Assembly: GCA_011317545.1 (NCBI GenBank)
Contig: WUJK01000002.1
Span: 1,426,001-1,490,000, forward strand
Direction of reading: 5' to 3'
DNA from: Coniella vitis
Taxonomy: Eukaryota; Ascomycota; Sordariomycetes; Diaporthales; Schizoparmaceae
DNA: 64,000 nucleotides
Shown here one piece after another: positions 12,294 to 24,022 of this stretch. A program made the position numbers and the translations under genes. The notes under the pieces were generated by a model. That model had not been told where the DNA came from and did no database searches. It saw only the letters and a program-made list of their open reading frames with translations. Each line of letters opens with the position of its first letter. Position 1 is the first letter of the stretch.

Positions 12294-13502
12294 CTAGCGC
12301 CTCTCTCCAGCATCGCGATCGGACCGACAAGAACCGCCCTTGCCTCGCGCTCTCTCTACGTCGCTGTCACTGACACGATATTTCTCCCTACTATTATCGC
12401 ACTTGTCGTTTCTATGACGCTGTCGATGATGGATGTTTCGTCCTTCTTCAACCCCGTTCTCATGCCTTCGTTGCGAGCGCCCAGACCGGTGGGACCCGTG
12501 TCTGTGTCGATGGCGCGAGTCGGATCCTTCTCTGTCATTCCGGTCTCTCCTTCGTCGCTTTTCTTCCCTTCTATCCTCTCTGCGAAGATCCCTGAGTTCC
12601 TGCTCCTTCTCCTCATTGTCTTGTCTCCTCTTCTTTTCAATGTCGCGAATCATCTTCGCACCCGCCTTCATCATGGCCAATGGGTCATTTGATGCCAGCC
12701 TCTGCGTCTCTCGCTCCTTTCTCTTGGGGTCGTCCTTGCCCCAAACATTCTTGGTCGTGGCCTCTGAACCAACTTCAGCAGCACGATCCTCTTTGCTAAT
12801 AGTAGCAGCTGTTTGTGAGCGACTGTCAGATTTAGCGTACCAAGGATCGCCAGCCGCAAAACCATTTCTTCCAGCGGCATTCGAGAAGCGCATTGTATAC
12901 TGATCCTCCAGCTCGCGCGTCTTGCGCTGTTTCTCTCGCTCAAACTCGTCATTCTTCTCCTTTGCGCTATTTGGAGGCGGCGCGCCAACTAAATCAATAT
13001 GCCCACGCCCATCTACAATATGTACATCGGCTCCTTTTGTCGCCCTTTCGCCAGCGCGCGAGCCACCAGAAAGCTCGGCAGCGACCTTTTGCCCAGCTTC
13101 CGCCCTCTCTCGAGCCAGTCTCATCTCAAAATCCGTGTCATCCTCGCCAGTGCGCTTGCGCTTGCGCGAGGAGAACCCCGTGGCGCTATCTTTATCTCTC
13201 CGCGCAAACTTTTTGTGTGAGGGATCGATTTCGGGTTCGGGCTCGGGCAAAGGAGGCGGCGTCTCGCCGCGGAGTATGGCTAGCCTTCGCGCGGCATCGG
13301 CTTCTTGCATGCGCTGCTCGGCGGCTTGCTCAGCGGCGGCGGCGGCTGCTTCGTCGCGCTGGACGCGGGCGATGTTGTCTGCATTGTAGACGTTCCAGGA
13401 TTTCTTGCCAAGGAGGTGGCTAGTGGAGGGGTATGTCAGCTGGCTTGTTTAGAGACACCAGTGAAAGAAAGAGAGGTTGAGTTTGGTCACTGACAGAGGC
13501 AT
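12294..13502 (-). CDS. CIR_N-domain protein, LENG1-like (putative spliceosome-associated)
   Basis: Two exons: a tiny 8-nt first exon (13495-13502, ATGCCTCT), a 74-nt intron (GTCAGT...CTAG) and a long second exon (12294-13419). Together they give 377 residues. The spliced N-terminus MPLHLLGKKSWNVYNADNIA is the CIR_N signature seen in human LENG1 and related proteins. Later motifs DPWYAKSD (near 190) and NDPLAMMKAGAKMI also fit LENG1. The C-terminal 130 residues are Arg/Asp/Glu/His-rich, like RS-type splicing proteins. CIR_N proteins associate with RNA processing complexes; the role here is inferred. Missing the mini-exon would remove the diagnostic N-terminus. Confidence 0.8.
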
Positions 13503-14276
13503 ATTTTCTAGTTATGCTTTTCTTTTTCTGTTTGAGGGGCGAGCAAAGTTAACTTAGAATATCGAGCGAATGGCGAGAGACACACTGTCACTACGGCAGC
13601 GGCCACCTATTGTGCCTGATGAACAAGCCTTGTAGAACTTTCGAATTGGATATTGTTTGCATTGATTGAGGTATATTGAAGAAACCAGGATGTTTGTGCC
13701 AATAGCCAGTCGTCCTAGAACATGGCATCCAGCGGGTGAGTTGAGCAAAGTGGAATGTTCTTGATGGTTGCATGTGTCAAAGCACTACAACTTTCGCTGT
13801 ACCCTTAGCGCCACTACCTGAAGCATGCAGCCTGCCTATATGGCGCAGTAGCCGCAGCCCCCACCAGAGCTGCAGACCAGGCACCCCCCATACTAATAAA
13901 GAACAGTGCACCTGAGCCATTGCTGCAACGTCATGGGGCGCTGTCAGTGTTAGCAGCCCCTCGCTGAGCTGGCTCAAGTCAAGCGAAGTGTCCCTCGGCG
14001 CATTGGGCGCCCCCTTCAAAACATCAGCGCAAACATACCTGAGTAACGCCCCTTCTTCACAAAAAGGCCACATCTGAAACGCTCACTAGCTGCATATGCT
14101 TTGCTGGGCATTCTAAAGGACTACCACCGATACCCCTCGAATTGCTGCTATTGTCTCGACACCGCACGCTACCCCCTCCATAGCAAGCTCAAGACCAAGA
14201 CCCCTAACCTTCACACTGAGCACATCGAACGCACACCACGCTTCGACACTCCTTACTCCCACAAGTCACTGCGATC
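13503..14276. promoter_or_regulatory. Divergent promoter, LENG1-like / SEC18
   Basis: A 774-bp interval between divergent starts that must hold both promoters. The 120 bases before SEC18 are C-rich and CA-rich, typical of a fungal 5' leader. No other gene is visible. Confidence 0.5.
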
Positions 14277-16836
14277 ATGAGTCTTTTCGGCGGACGAGGC
14301 GGACTGCCTTCGGGCCAGCGTGGTCCACCACCACCACAACAACAACAACAGCCACCTCGAGGATCTTATGGCCAGGACCCGTACAGACAACCGCCGCCTC
14401 AACCGAGCGCGCGCCAACCTCCAGTAGACTACCGTGCTGCCCCACCGCCGCAGCGAGGTCCAGGACGCCAGCTCCTCGTCACCAACATGGACGCTATACC
14501 CAAGGCTACAAGAGATGCCGAGTTCATTTTCAGCAACTATGCGGCTGTACACCCTCGCGACTGGAACATTGGCGATATGGAAGACATAGCCATCCGCGTC
14601 AGCGGCGATCGGCTACGGGGCCACGACTACATCCTGAACGCCAAAGGGTTTTCTCTCATCGAGCCGGGCAAGATCGCGTTTGGCGAACCGCAGCGAGTGT
14701 GGATGAACAACACCAGCCCTGGCGACTCGGTCGTGGTCGAAAGCTTCAACCCTATCGAGCTAGGACAAAAAGGCTACCTAGGCTCGGCCGAGGTTGCTAT
14801 CGAGTTTGCTTCCAAAAACAGGGTCACTGATGCTCCATATGACCAGGAGACACTCGCAAAACAGTTTGTCAAGGTGTACGAGAATCAAATCTTCGCACCG
14901 GGCCAGCAAGTCATCATGATGTTTCAGAACATTCCTCTGCGCGCCACCATCTCTACCGTCGAGCTGATCGACATGAGTCTTGAAAAGCCGGGCGAAGGTG
15001 GTTCGCCATCAGACAGCAACCCCCGTGCCAGAGGCATCTTGACCCGCCAGACTGAGGTCACCTTCATCAGAGCACCAGCTTCCGCAACTAAGCCTATGAA
15101 CCTCAAGGGCAGTGCCAAGAGGAGCGCTAATGCTATTGTACGACCGGATTTCAAGTTCGAGACCTTGGGCATTGGCGGTCTGGATGATGAGTTCAGTGTT
15201 ATTTTCCGACGTGCTTTTGCCTCCCGCATTTTCCCTCCCAATCTGATTGAACAGCTTGGCATCATGCACGTAAAGGGTATTCTGCTCTACGGTCCACCAG
15301 GTACAGGAAAGACCTTGATTGCGCGCCAGATTGGAAAGATGCTTCAGGCTCGTGAGCCCAAGGTCATCAACGGTCCTGAGGTGCTGAACAAGTACGTCGG
15401 TCAGTCCGAAGAGAACATCCGAAAGATGTTTGCAGATGCCGAGAAAGAGTACAAGGAAAAGGGCGACGAGAGTGAGTTGCATGTCATTATTTTCGACGAG
15501 CTGGACGCTGTATGCAAGCAGCGTGGCTCTGGTGCTGGAGGCGGCACCGGCGTCGGTGACAGCGTGGTCAACCAGCTGCTCAGTAAGCTGGATGGTGTAG
15601 ACCAACTCAACAACATCCTGCTCATCGGTATGACGAACCGAAAGGACATGATCGATGACGCACTTTTGCGTCCAGGTCGTCTCGAGGTCCAAGTCGAGAT
15701 TAGCCTTCCTGATGAGAAGGGTCGCCAGCAGATTCTCAAAATCCACACCAGCAAGATGAGAGAGAATGGCCGCATTGCAGATGATGTCGACCTCGCTGAG
15801 CTTGCTGCCTTGACAAAGAACTTTTCCGGTGCTGAGCTCAACGGTCTGTCCAAGAGTGCGGCGTCTTTTGCCTTTAACCGGCACACCCAGGCGGGCAGTA
15901 TGGCAGCAGTGTCAAAGGACGTCAGCAACCTTGTCATCACCCGAGCAGATTTCATGGCAGCACTGTCCGAGGTGACGCCGGCCTTTGGTGTTTCAGACGA
16001 AGAGCTGACCAAGTCGATCATCTACGGCATTGTGCACTTCTCGCCCACAATTGAGCAGATCATTAACTCGTGCATGATCTACTTGGATGCGCTTCGGGAT
16101 CAGACATCCAAATCTCCATCATTTTCCCTTTTGTTCCACGGACCTGACGGAAGTGGCAAAACTTCCCTGGCAGCACATATTGCCAAGGCTTCAGAGTTTC
16201 CATTTATCAAGATCATATCCCCAGAGACTCTGGTGGGCTACCGTGACGAAATGGCTAAGCGGGATCACATTCACAAGATCTTTACTGATGCTGTCAAGTC
16301 TCCTCTGAGTATCCTGATCATGTGAGTAAATCCTTCTTCAGAGGCCAACACGAATTTTCACGTTGCTGACGTTTCTCTACAGCGATGATATCGAAGGTCT
16401 GATCGAGTGGAACCCCGTTGGACCACGAATGTCAAATACAATCCTGCAGACACTGCGAACGTTGATCCGCGCCATCCCACCGAAGGGCCACCGGCTCCTG
16501 ATCATGGGAACTACTTCCCGACGCAGCATCCTCCAGCAACTCGACTTTGCCTCTATCTTCAACAAGGAGATCCCTGTGCCTAGTCTGCACAGCCTCAGTG
16601 AGCTGGAGTACGTCCTTGCGGACCAGCGCGTCTTCCAGGACAAGAGTTATCTGGTTGAGGCCATGAACATTGTCGCAGAGGCTACCCAGGGATCCAACCG
16701 GGTGGATGTAGGCATCAAGAGCATTTTGGAAATTGCCGCATCTGCCAAGACGCTGAAAGATGAGGACCAGAAGGTGAACTGGTTTGCGGATGAGATGCGC
16801 ACTGCGATGGCTAGCTTGGCGGGGCCGCAGTATTAG
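14277..16836 (+). CDS. SEC18: Vesicular-fusion ATPase Sec18/NSF
   Basis: Two exons (14277-16321, 16383-16836) encode 832 residues; the 61-nt intron has a GCTGAC branch site. It is an AAA+ ATPase that, with alpha-SNAP (Sec17), disassembles SNARE complexes after membrane fusion. After a Gly/Pro/Gln-rich start come the N domain, then D1 with Walker A GPPGTGKT (339-346), Walker B IIFDELDAV (D407, E408) and the sensor region MTNRKDMIDDALLRPGRLEV. D2 has Walker A GPDGSGKT (about 622-629) and a degenerate Walker B ILIIDDIEGL, which the intron splits. Length fits fungal Sec18 with a longer low-complexity N-terminus. Identification is secure. Confidence 0.97.
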
Positions 16837-17233
16837 AGCAGAAAAGTGGTGATTGTGGTAGTAGATGGGATAAGCATAGAGCGTAGTTTTGGGAAGTCAA
16901 TCTAGAATTTTGATTTCATACAGTGTCAACTCCGGTCTACTTCATTATATTCTGTAGGGTGATATTATTTTATACGAGTGCAGGGGTCATGACTTGTTGT
17001 AGATCAAATGTCATCATCGAGCACCCAAGTTTGTCTTCCATGGCTGGAGAGGAGTTGTCACTCGCCTGACATGGACTCTTTGAGCAAAGTATGGAAAACA
17101 AGCATCTCGACCGAAGATAAGAGGCGCAGGCTAAGGTCGACTAGCGTATTGTATACGGTATTCGCCGAATCATACATGATGTTCGAGAAAGCGAACACAA
17201 GTCCTACATTTTACAAGCAAGCCCCGAGTCTTC
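16837..17233. other. Convergent 3' intergenic
   Basis: A 397-bp interval between two convergent genes, holding both 3' UTRs. It is AT-rich just after the SEC18 stop. No gene is seen. Confidence 0.5.
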
Positions 17234-18564
17234 TTAATTCCCCTCATACTGACTCCAAAAGTCCTTCTTCCACGCATTTACAAGCTCTTTTACCGCTGGA
17301 TTCCCGAACGGCGACATTTGCGTAGCAAAGAATCCTGCCACACCTCGCTCCCGATTCGCAAACCACACAATGTTTGGCGATCCGCCCCAGCAAAGCGTAT
17401 TGGCAGGCTGTCTAATTTCAGGCACCTCGCCCGTGATCAACAGCCCGCCCAATCCATGGTTAATGTCTTCATTCTCTCTAACCACGGGACCTGCGACCAT
17501 ATCCCATGCAGGGCGCTGTTGGACCAGGCCCTTTACAGCGTGGGAACCGTGCTGGAACTGTGGCTCAAATAAGAAAGCGAGAATTTCCTGGGGCGTATTT
17601 CGGAACAATTTGCGCCCGTCTGAAATCAAATCTTGCAGAACGGCAATGTAGTCGTCCATAGTGAGGGTCAACCCGGCACCTCCCTCGTCATCCTCCTCGA
17701 GACCAACGCAGAACGCATTTCCAGGTGAGGGGTTCAACTTCCCCGCTCCTTCTTGACCGTCAGGTGTACGGTCCGCAGTCTGCATCAACCGCGCCTCGTA
17801 CTCGGGGTGGCGCGAGACGTGGAAGGTTGGGAAGGGCGCCGTGCGCCCAACGGCTTTCCAGATGCGCTCGACCATGTACTCTTCGAGCGAGATACCACCG
17901 TGCAGCCTACTCACCACAACACCAGCCCAGTCGAGGTTCGGTCCGTAGAAGCAACCCTCGCCAGGCTCAAACAGCAGCGGGATGTGGAAGCGTTCCACGA
18001 TACGCTGCGAGGCACCCTTTGGTCCAGCTGCGCCGCCTTGTTTCCATTGGGTGAGCAAAGGGTGGAGAAACCAGTAGCCGAGTCCGGAGCTGTGCGTGAG
18101 GAGGTGGCGTGCGGTGATGGGCTTTGTGGCAGGCCGGGTCGTGAAGCCTGTTCTCTCCTTGCCTTCTTCGTCTTGGTCCGCGGCGATGATTTCGTTGGTG
18201 GCCAGCTCGGGCAAGATGCGGGAGATGGGCTCGTCGAGTGTGAGCACGCCGTCGTCAACGCATTGCAAGAGCGCGATGCTTGTGATGAGTTTTGTGGCAC
18301 TTCCCATCTTGAGAGTCACGTCCGGTGTGACTGGTGCGGCGTCCACGGCGAGGGAGGCGTAGCCTGCTGTCTTGGAGTAGAGTATTTCTTCTGTTTTGGC
18401 CGTGTTCACACAAAGGTAAGTACGCTGGAGAGTAGGTATTGGATTGATTCAGTCTGAAGGAATGATTTACCGTTTCTACCAATGCACTTGATCAAGACGC
18501 CGTGCACAGCAGGCTGACCCTTCTTGGTGCGCTCAGCGAGCAATTGGTCAAAAGTGCTTGCCAT
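17234..18564 (-). CDS. Beta-lactamase-fold serine hydrolase (class C / LovD-like family)
   Basis: Exon 1 (18471-18564) encodes MASTFDQLLAERTKKGQPAV; exon 2 (17234-18390) completes 416 residues across an 80-nt intron ending AAAACAG. The catalytic SxxK motif is S62-A-T-K65 within KMGSATKLITS, and a tyrosine motif FYGPNLDW lies at about 179-186 (Y180). HLLTHSSGLGYWF is also typical of the family. Such enzymes act as esterases, transesterases or peptidases in fungi; the substrate cannot be told from sequence. No biosynthetic cluster surrounds it. No signal peptide is seen, so a cytosolic enzyme is likely. Confidence 0.85.
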
Positions 18565-19454
18565 TCTACTACAGTCGCGTAGAGTTTACTATGTTGCAGG
18601 AGGGGAACGAAGCTGAGTTGAGATGGTGCTCGAAAGCGCATGGAGGAGAATGGCTGCAAGATTCAATGACTTTATATTCTTAGTCCCGGGTCAGATGTCA
18701 ATTGCGTTGAAACTTAGTGCAGCATAAGAAAATGTCCCTTACACATACAACTTCGGCGACCCTGATTCGGCTGGCCGCGCCAAGCCACGTTGGAGATGAC
18801 CTCTCCAGCCAGATTAGATGTGATAGGAATCCCTCCATGTTCGACTAAAGATTCCAGTCGAACAGCGCAAACACGGCGAGTTATATGATATATATGGTAA
18901 TAATCGATCCATACGGAACGGGTAGTCATTTATAAAGCATATCTTGATGCATAATGTTGGCCGTAAGGAGTCCTGTACTGTAAATGTATGGAAACCTTGG
19001 CACACATTCATCTTGTGTTCATAACAATGGATCCAAAAGAAGATCCTATTAATTCGCGCGCGGGTTTAACGAACCCGCATATAAAGCACACTTCACCGAA
19101 CAAGAGGCAGAGAATTTTGAGAGCCAGAAACCCAAATTTTTTTATTTTTTTTCTTCCCTTCGATGCCGTTGCCTTTTCTCTAGAACCTGTTCGCGTTCAA
19201 AAAAATAATAATAGTTAAATACCGCCTGCAAGAACAAGAGCAGGGCAACTGTTACGTCCACCCTTGAAACTCCAGCACACCGGGCTTTCTCCCAAGCGAG
19301 GGATGTGTAAGCATCTTCACTTTGGGCTTCTTTCCCTGGATGGTGTAGGATGAAGCTGACTCTCGGCTTCAGGTGGAATGCAACCTATGCGCAATGTCAC
19401 ATTTCTTTTTCACTTGAGCTCTGGCCCCCTTTCCCCGCCGTCAGCGCCTCCATT
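18565..19454. other. Intergenic with a small perfect hairpin
   Basis: This holds the promoter of the beta-lactamase-like gene on the left and the 3' UTR of RPS0 on the right. At 19060-19078 a 7-bp inverted repeat (GCGGGTT, 5-nt loop, AACCCGC) lies in AT-rich DNA. Poly-T and poly-A runs follow around 19137-19210. No coding signal is seen. Confidence 0.45.
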
Positions 19455-20573
19455 TTACCAGTTGTTGGTGGTGGTGGCGGTAGCCTCAGCACCCCACTCA
19501 GTGGTGGCAGCGGCACCCTCAGTAGCAGCCCACTCGCCAGTAGGAGCGCCAGCCTCAGCGGCACCCCACTCGCCGGTGGGAGCAGCCTCGAAGCCACCGG
19601 TGGCAGCGCCCCAGGTGTCGGCAACGGGCTCGGGCTCGGCCTCAATGAGCTTCTCCTCCTCAACCTTCTCCTCGGCCTCAGCCTCGGGGTCGCGGTCTGA
19701 AAGCAGGTTGTTAGTCTCTGGAAATCACAGTAACAGATTGATTTAGAGGCGTCCAAACATACAGAAGTACAAGTCGACCATGACGTCCCAGGGGGTCTCG
19801 CGGTTGTAGATGGTGCCGCGCAGGCGGAGGACCTCACGGGCAAGCATCCACCAGATGGTACCAATGGCGTGGCGACCCTTGTTGTTGGTGGGGATGGCAA
19901 CGTCGACGTACTCGGTGGGGGAGTCGGTGTCGCAGAGGGCAATAACGGGGATGTTGACGTAGGAAGCCTCCTTGATGGCCTGAGCGTCGGTGCGGGGGTC
20001 GGTAACGACAATCAGGCGGGGCTCCTTGAACGAACGGGTGATGTAGTTGGTGAAGGAACCGGGGGTGAAGCGACCAGCAATGGCCTGGGCACCGGTGTGG
20101 GCGGCGAACTTGAGAACGGCACGCTGACCGTAAGGACGGGCAGAGATGACACAGACATCGGCGGGGTTGTCGATGGCGGTGATGATACGGGCAGCAAGGA
20201 CAATCTTCTCCCTATATTCGAATAGACGATCAGATATTTGCTCGGGGTGTTTTCGCAGGGTGGCTCTCGCCATCTCGCAATTCTCTTGTTTTATTGGAAC
20301 ATTGCTGTTCTCGTCCAAGGGTGCAGCTTACCAGGTCTTGCCAACGTTGATGATGTTGACACCGTCAGGGCTGTAACGATATAGTTAGCATTTTGTGATT
20401 CGCGTGAGAATTTCGGCTGGTGAAGCCATTTTCAGAGCATACCGAGTCTTCCACAGGTAGGAGTTCATGTGGACCTGGAGGTTCTTGGAGCCCAGGTGAG
20501 CCTGGGCGGCCAGGAGAGTCTCAATGTCCTGGCTGGTGGCGTCAAAGACGCTGGGCAAGTTCGCAGGAGCCAT
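19455..20573 (-). CDS. RPS0: Cytosolic 40S ribosomal protein uS2 (RPS0 / laminin-receptor family)
   Basis: Four exons (20443-20573, 20332-20370, 19763-20211, 19455-19696) encode 286 residues. The second exon is only 39 nt and codes for PDGVNIINVGKT. Diagnostic uS2 motifs include AAQAHLGSKN, HTGAQAIAGRFTPGSFTN, PRLIVVTDPRTDAQAI, IPVIALCDTDSP and NNKGRHAIGTIWWMLAREVL. The last exon holds the acidic tail with repeated EW/GEW motifs (EWGAAEAG, GEWAATEG, TEWGAEAT) typical of eukaryotic forms. The protein sits on the small-subunit head/platform and is needed for 40S maturation. Three introns fit a highly expressed fungal ribosomal gene. Secure. Confidence 0.97.
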
Positions 20574-21183
20574 GATTGCGGATGTCTGAGGGTGATTGTC
20601 GAGACAGGAATTCGCAATCGAGAAGTTGGCGGTGGGATGGTGTAGCGCGAGGTTTTGCGAACGGCGAGGTCGAACTCTACGAAGTTGGATTTGCAGCGAC
20701 CGCGAAAAAAAAGTGTGGGTTTCGATTGGAAGAAGCTAGCCGTGGCCCCACCACAGACCCTACCGTGGCTTCTGCAATGGACCAGTGAAAGAGCGCTAAC
20801 CCGTGAAAACACGTCCGTGCATAGAGCCGACAGGTGAGTCTTGCAGAGGCAAGGAGCAAAAGTATGCACGGACCACAATTAGACACTTTGATCTCAAACG
20901 GAAGTGGGAGAAACTGACTGTCCGACGTCAAACAGCGCTTAGCTTCATCGGGACATCGGCCTTGCAGCGTCAAGCAGCCGCGCCCCAGGAAATTTTGTTA
21001 GCAAAGCAACTGGAGCCGCATGATCAGAAGATAGCCGTCTTTCGAGCCACGCGTGAGGGGAGCCACACCATGCCGCTCAGATTAGCAGGCCCGCAAGGGC
21101 TGAAAAGCATGACATGTATGCGGTTCTTCACCCTACGTTTTTATGTCTGTTCATCTACGAATGTAGAGCACTGACGCGCAAAC
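20574..21183. promoter_or_regulatory. Divergent promoter, RPS0 / mitochondrial uS15
   Basis: A 610-bp interval between two divergent ribosomal protein genes, one cytosolic and one mitochondrial. It must hold both promoters. I recognise no specific binding site with confidence. Confidence 0.45.
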
Positions 21184-22125
21184 ATGACAGTATGTCTCCG
21201 ACCGGCATCCGCAGCCATACCGGCCGCGCCCGCCTTCCAGCCCCTGGTCCAGAAGGCCACCCTCACCCAGCGCGAGAAGGACAAGCTGCGGCAGATGAAG
21301 ATTGACCCTTACCGCTGGCAGTTGGCCCAGAATCGCCGCAATGCCAACCTGAAGCGGCGCGCCGAGCTTGCCCAAGAGCGTGCAGGATCCTGGGGCGACC
21401 CCGTTCACGGCATCACGACGCCCTTCATAGAGTCGTTTGATAGCGCCGGACAATCTGCTGAATCCGAAGTAAAGCGTGACGACGAAGGCAACCCTCTCGA
21501 GGCCTCCCATCCGCTCCCGACCTCGCCTCATATCCTCAACTATCAGCTATCGCGAACGGAGCTTGAAGAGGCCATTGAGGAGTCATACCAGCTGATGAAG
21601 CCCGTTCCGGGGGTCACTGGTCAGTCCCAGTTGGACGAAGGACTCGCAAAACAACAAGCGGATCCCGTAGCCCATGAACAGAGGCATCAGAAGGCAGTGG
21701 AGGCTCTGAGGCGAATTACGGCGCTTGAGAACAGTAGTAGCAGAGATAGGCGCCACGCAAACATCAGACGCATCGTGGAGACTTTTGGACGGCACAATAC
21801 CGACAGCAAAGTGCGACAAAAGGCTTTGACTCATGACCAAGAGGAGAGGTTCGAGAAGATACGAGGTGGGCCAGACACCGGTAGCAGCGAGGTGCAAATC
21901 GCCATTTTGACGGCCAAGATTCGAACGCTAGCCAAGATGCACGCTGAACCAAAGGGCAACAAGGACAAACATAACAAGAAGAATTTGAGAGTTCTGTTGC
22001 ACAGAAGGCAGAAACTGTTGAAATACATGGAACGCAAGGAGAGGGGCAGTGGACGTTGGGAGCATATGCTTGAGAAGCTGGGCTTGACACCAGCCACTTG
22101 GAAGGGCGAGATTCTGGTCCGATAG
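21184..22125 (+). CDS. MRPS28: Mitochondrial small-subunit ribosomal protein uS15m (MRPS28)
   Basis: A single exon of 313 residues. The N-terminal 25 residues (MTVCLRPASAAIPAAPAFQP) are Ala-rich with few acids, as in a mitochondrial presequence. The S15 domain is at the C-terminus: DTGSSEVQIAILTAKIRTL, KDKHNKKNLRVLLHRRQKLL and a final helix ending WKGEILVR. The 180-residue extension before it is normal for fungal uS15m. The protein binds 15S rRNA in the mitoribosome. An upstream exon is not excluded, since only one residue separates the ATG from VCLRP, but the frame is consistent. Confidence 0.92.
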   Translation: MTVCLRPASAAIPAAPAFQPLVQKATLTQREKDKLRQMKIDPYRWQLAQNRRNANLKRRAELAQERAGSWGDPVHGITTPFIESFDSAGQSAESEVKRDDEGNPLEASHPLPTSPHILNYQLSRTELEEAIEESYQLMKPVPGVTGQSQLDEGLAKQQADPVAHEQRHQKAVEALRRITALENSSSRDRRHANIRRIVETFGRHNTDSKVRQKALTHDQEERFEKIRGGPDTGSSEVQIAILTAKIRTLAKMHAEPKGNKDKHNKKNLRVLLHRRQKLLKYMERKERGSGRWEHMLEKLGLTPATWKGEILVR

Positions 22126-22320
22126 ATCATGAATGCAACGAAGAAAGGAGAGAAGCATAGCACAACCAATCTTGTATATCATGTGTACAAGCCAGCCTTA
22201 AGACTGTCTTTTCTATGCAAAGTAGAACCCTCAAGCGCCTGCCATGGTATGCCCCCTAAATCAAATAAAGCCTTACATTGCGATAGCAAAACAGACAAAC
22301 AAGCTCATCCCGTCTCCATT

Positions 22321-23592
22321 TTAAAACACACTGATATAGTTTCCGATGCGCTCCTTCTGGTTCTGTGCTATGCACTCAGCAATCCATGTGATATTCCGGA
22401 TTTCCTATATAAGGTGTTAGTGGGATGACGGCGCGGTGGCGGTGGCATTAATGTTGAACGAACCTGTTCCCTGAGTTTCACCCACGAGTAAACAATCGCA
22501 AAGGTGAACTGCCTGGTGAAGGCCTCTTTTGAAATCTCCATTTCCTTCTGATAGAACATGTCCTCCAGGCTTCGACCATCGGAGCCGGAACCCCCCGCCA
22601 TATTGCCGGGGCCCGATGGACCACCTCCCAGGCCGGCAGCGTCAAAGAAGGTCTTGTAGTCGTGGATTCCGTCCACCGCCAGTCTCACACCTTCAAAGTC
22701 GTCTGCACGGGACAACATCAAGGTGCCCTCTGGATATAGCCGGCCAAAGCTGGGATAGAGCTTCTTACGGTCTTGCTTGGACAACTCGGTACCGAAAGAG
22801 TTGAGCGTGATGTTGATGGCTCTCCGATCAGCCTCGAACTCGAGGATTTCAGACATCACTTCGGCAGTCGGTGTTCCAGAAAGATCGGCGTGAGTGTTGA
22901 CAAAGTGGTGAAAGTCCTCCAGGTAGTTCTTGTAAAGAGTGTTTCGAACAATTTCGATGTTGAGTTCGTCCAAGTCTTGGTGGCTCAGGCTACCCTTGAA
23001 GTATGGAGCCAACGGAGTTTCAATGAGCACGCTGTTGTAAAGCTCCTCGATGTTTGTAGCGACACAAAGTACGGGCATCGTCTCAAACCAGCCCAGAGGA
23101 TGGCACCTGTCCAGCAGCTCCCTTGTGTCCCTCTCGTGTAGCGTGCCTGTTATCAAAAGCGCAACGTTGTCGATCATGTAACCGTATGTCAAGTAGTCCA
23201 TGAACTTGGCGAGGGTTCCTGTTGCGTTGGCTCGGACATATCGGAATTCTGCGACGAGCTTCTCGGTGGCCTTGGCTGCCAGGCTAGATGTGGACGGGTT
23301 GGGGGGCAGCGACGCCAGAAAGTCGCCATAGGCTGGACCCAGCTGAAGCTTGAGATCTACGATGCTGTTAATGTGGATTGGAGATTTTTTCACCAGAAAA
23401 GTCAAAACGACGCACCATCTATCGTTTCGCACTGGGTCATGTTACTATAGTTAGCGTTCGTGAGGAGGCCATTGCGGTATCCTCGCACGATACCCTCGAT
23501 ATAGCTGCGTGTTTAGTTAGCGACCGGATAAGCTATTTAGCTATTTCGAGCGAGACACACCCGTTGTTGACGTTGAATAGCAGTCCCTCCAT
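22321..23592 (-). CDS. VMA6: V-type proton ATPase subunit d (Vma6)
   Basis: Four exons (23561-23592, 23416-23504, 22464-23356, 22321-22404) encode 365 residues. The N-terminus MEGLLFNVNNGYIEGIVRGY and NGLLTNANYSNMTQCETIDD are signature subunit d sequence; the C-terminus IRNITWIAECIAQNQKERIG lies on the last exon. Subunit d couples the V1 stalk to the Vo membrane ring in vacuolar acidification. A Gly/Pro-rich insert GLGGGPSGPGNMAGGSGSDG near residue 290 is typical of filamentous fungi. Reading on without splicing the last intron gives a false Pro/Arg tail. Confidence 0.96.
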
Positions 23593-24022
23593 TTTTGGCG
23601 CTGACAGGGCTTGAGTGGCGATGCTGAGAGCTTGGTTGTTGATAAAGAGAGCTGGCATGCAGATTCAAGCACAATGTGCCAGACCAGTGACGACTATGTC
23701 TCCTGGAGGATGCAACTGCTGACGCTAGCCGCTCTACCGTCCCAGCAAACGAGACTGGGCATGATTGGCCAGTAGGCGCCTGGAGCAAGGAATCCTTTTG
23801 GGTTTAGCGCGTCCATATCGATTGCAGCGGGCCCCCACACCTGTCCAGGCGGGCAGCAGCTTCTTCAAAAAATTTCGGCTAGGAAACTTTCTGCCGCCGG
23901 TCACGATTTCCCAATTAAAAAAAACTAACCACAACTTCCTATCAACGCCTCTGCGCGCCTTCCCACACCAACTGGAGGACCCTTCTCAAGGACAGCGCAA
24001 GGGACACCGAACACCACTCACA
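23593..24022. promoter_or_regulatory. Divergent promoter, VMA6 / NOP58
   Basis: A 430-bp interval between divergent starts. An A-rich tract (CCAATTAAAAAAAACTAACC, near 23910-23930) lies about 100 bases before the NOP58 start. It must hold both promoters; no gene is seen. Confidence 0.45.

Noticed and set aside
15009..16021. Long minus-strand frames opposite SEC18
   Set aside because: Antisense to conserved AAA+ motifs; the coding strand is certain.
22368..22463. Alternative VMA6 C-terminus read through the last intron
   Set aside because: The unspliced tail is Pro/Arg-rich and unlike subunit d; splicing to 22404 restores the conserved end.
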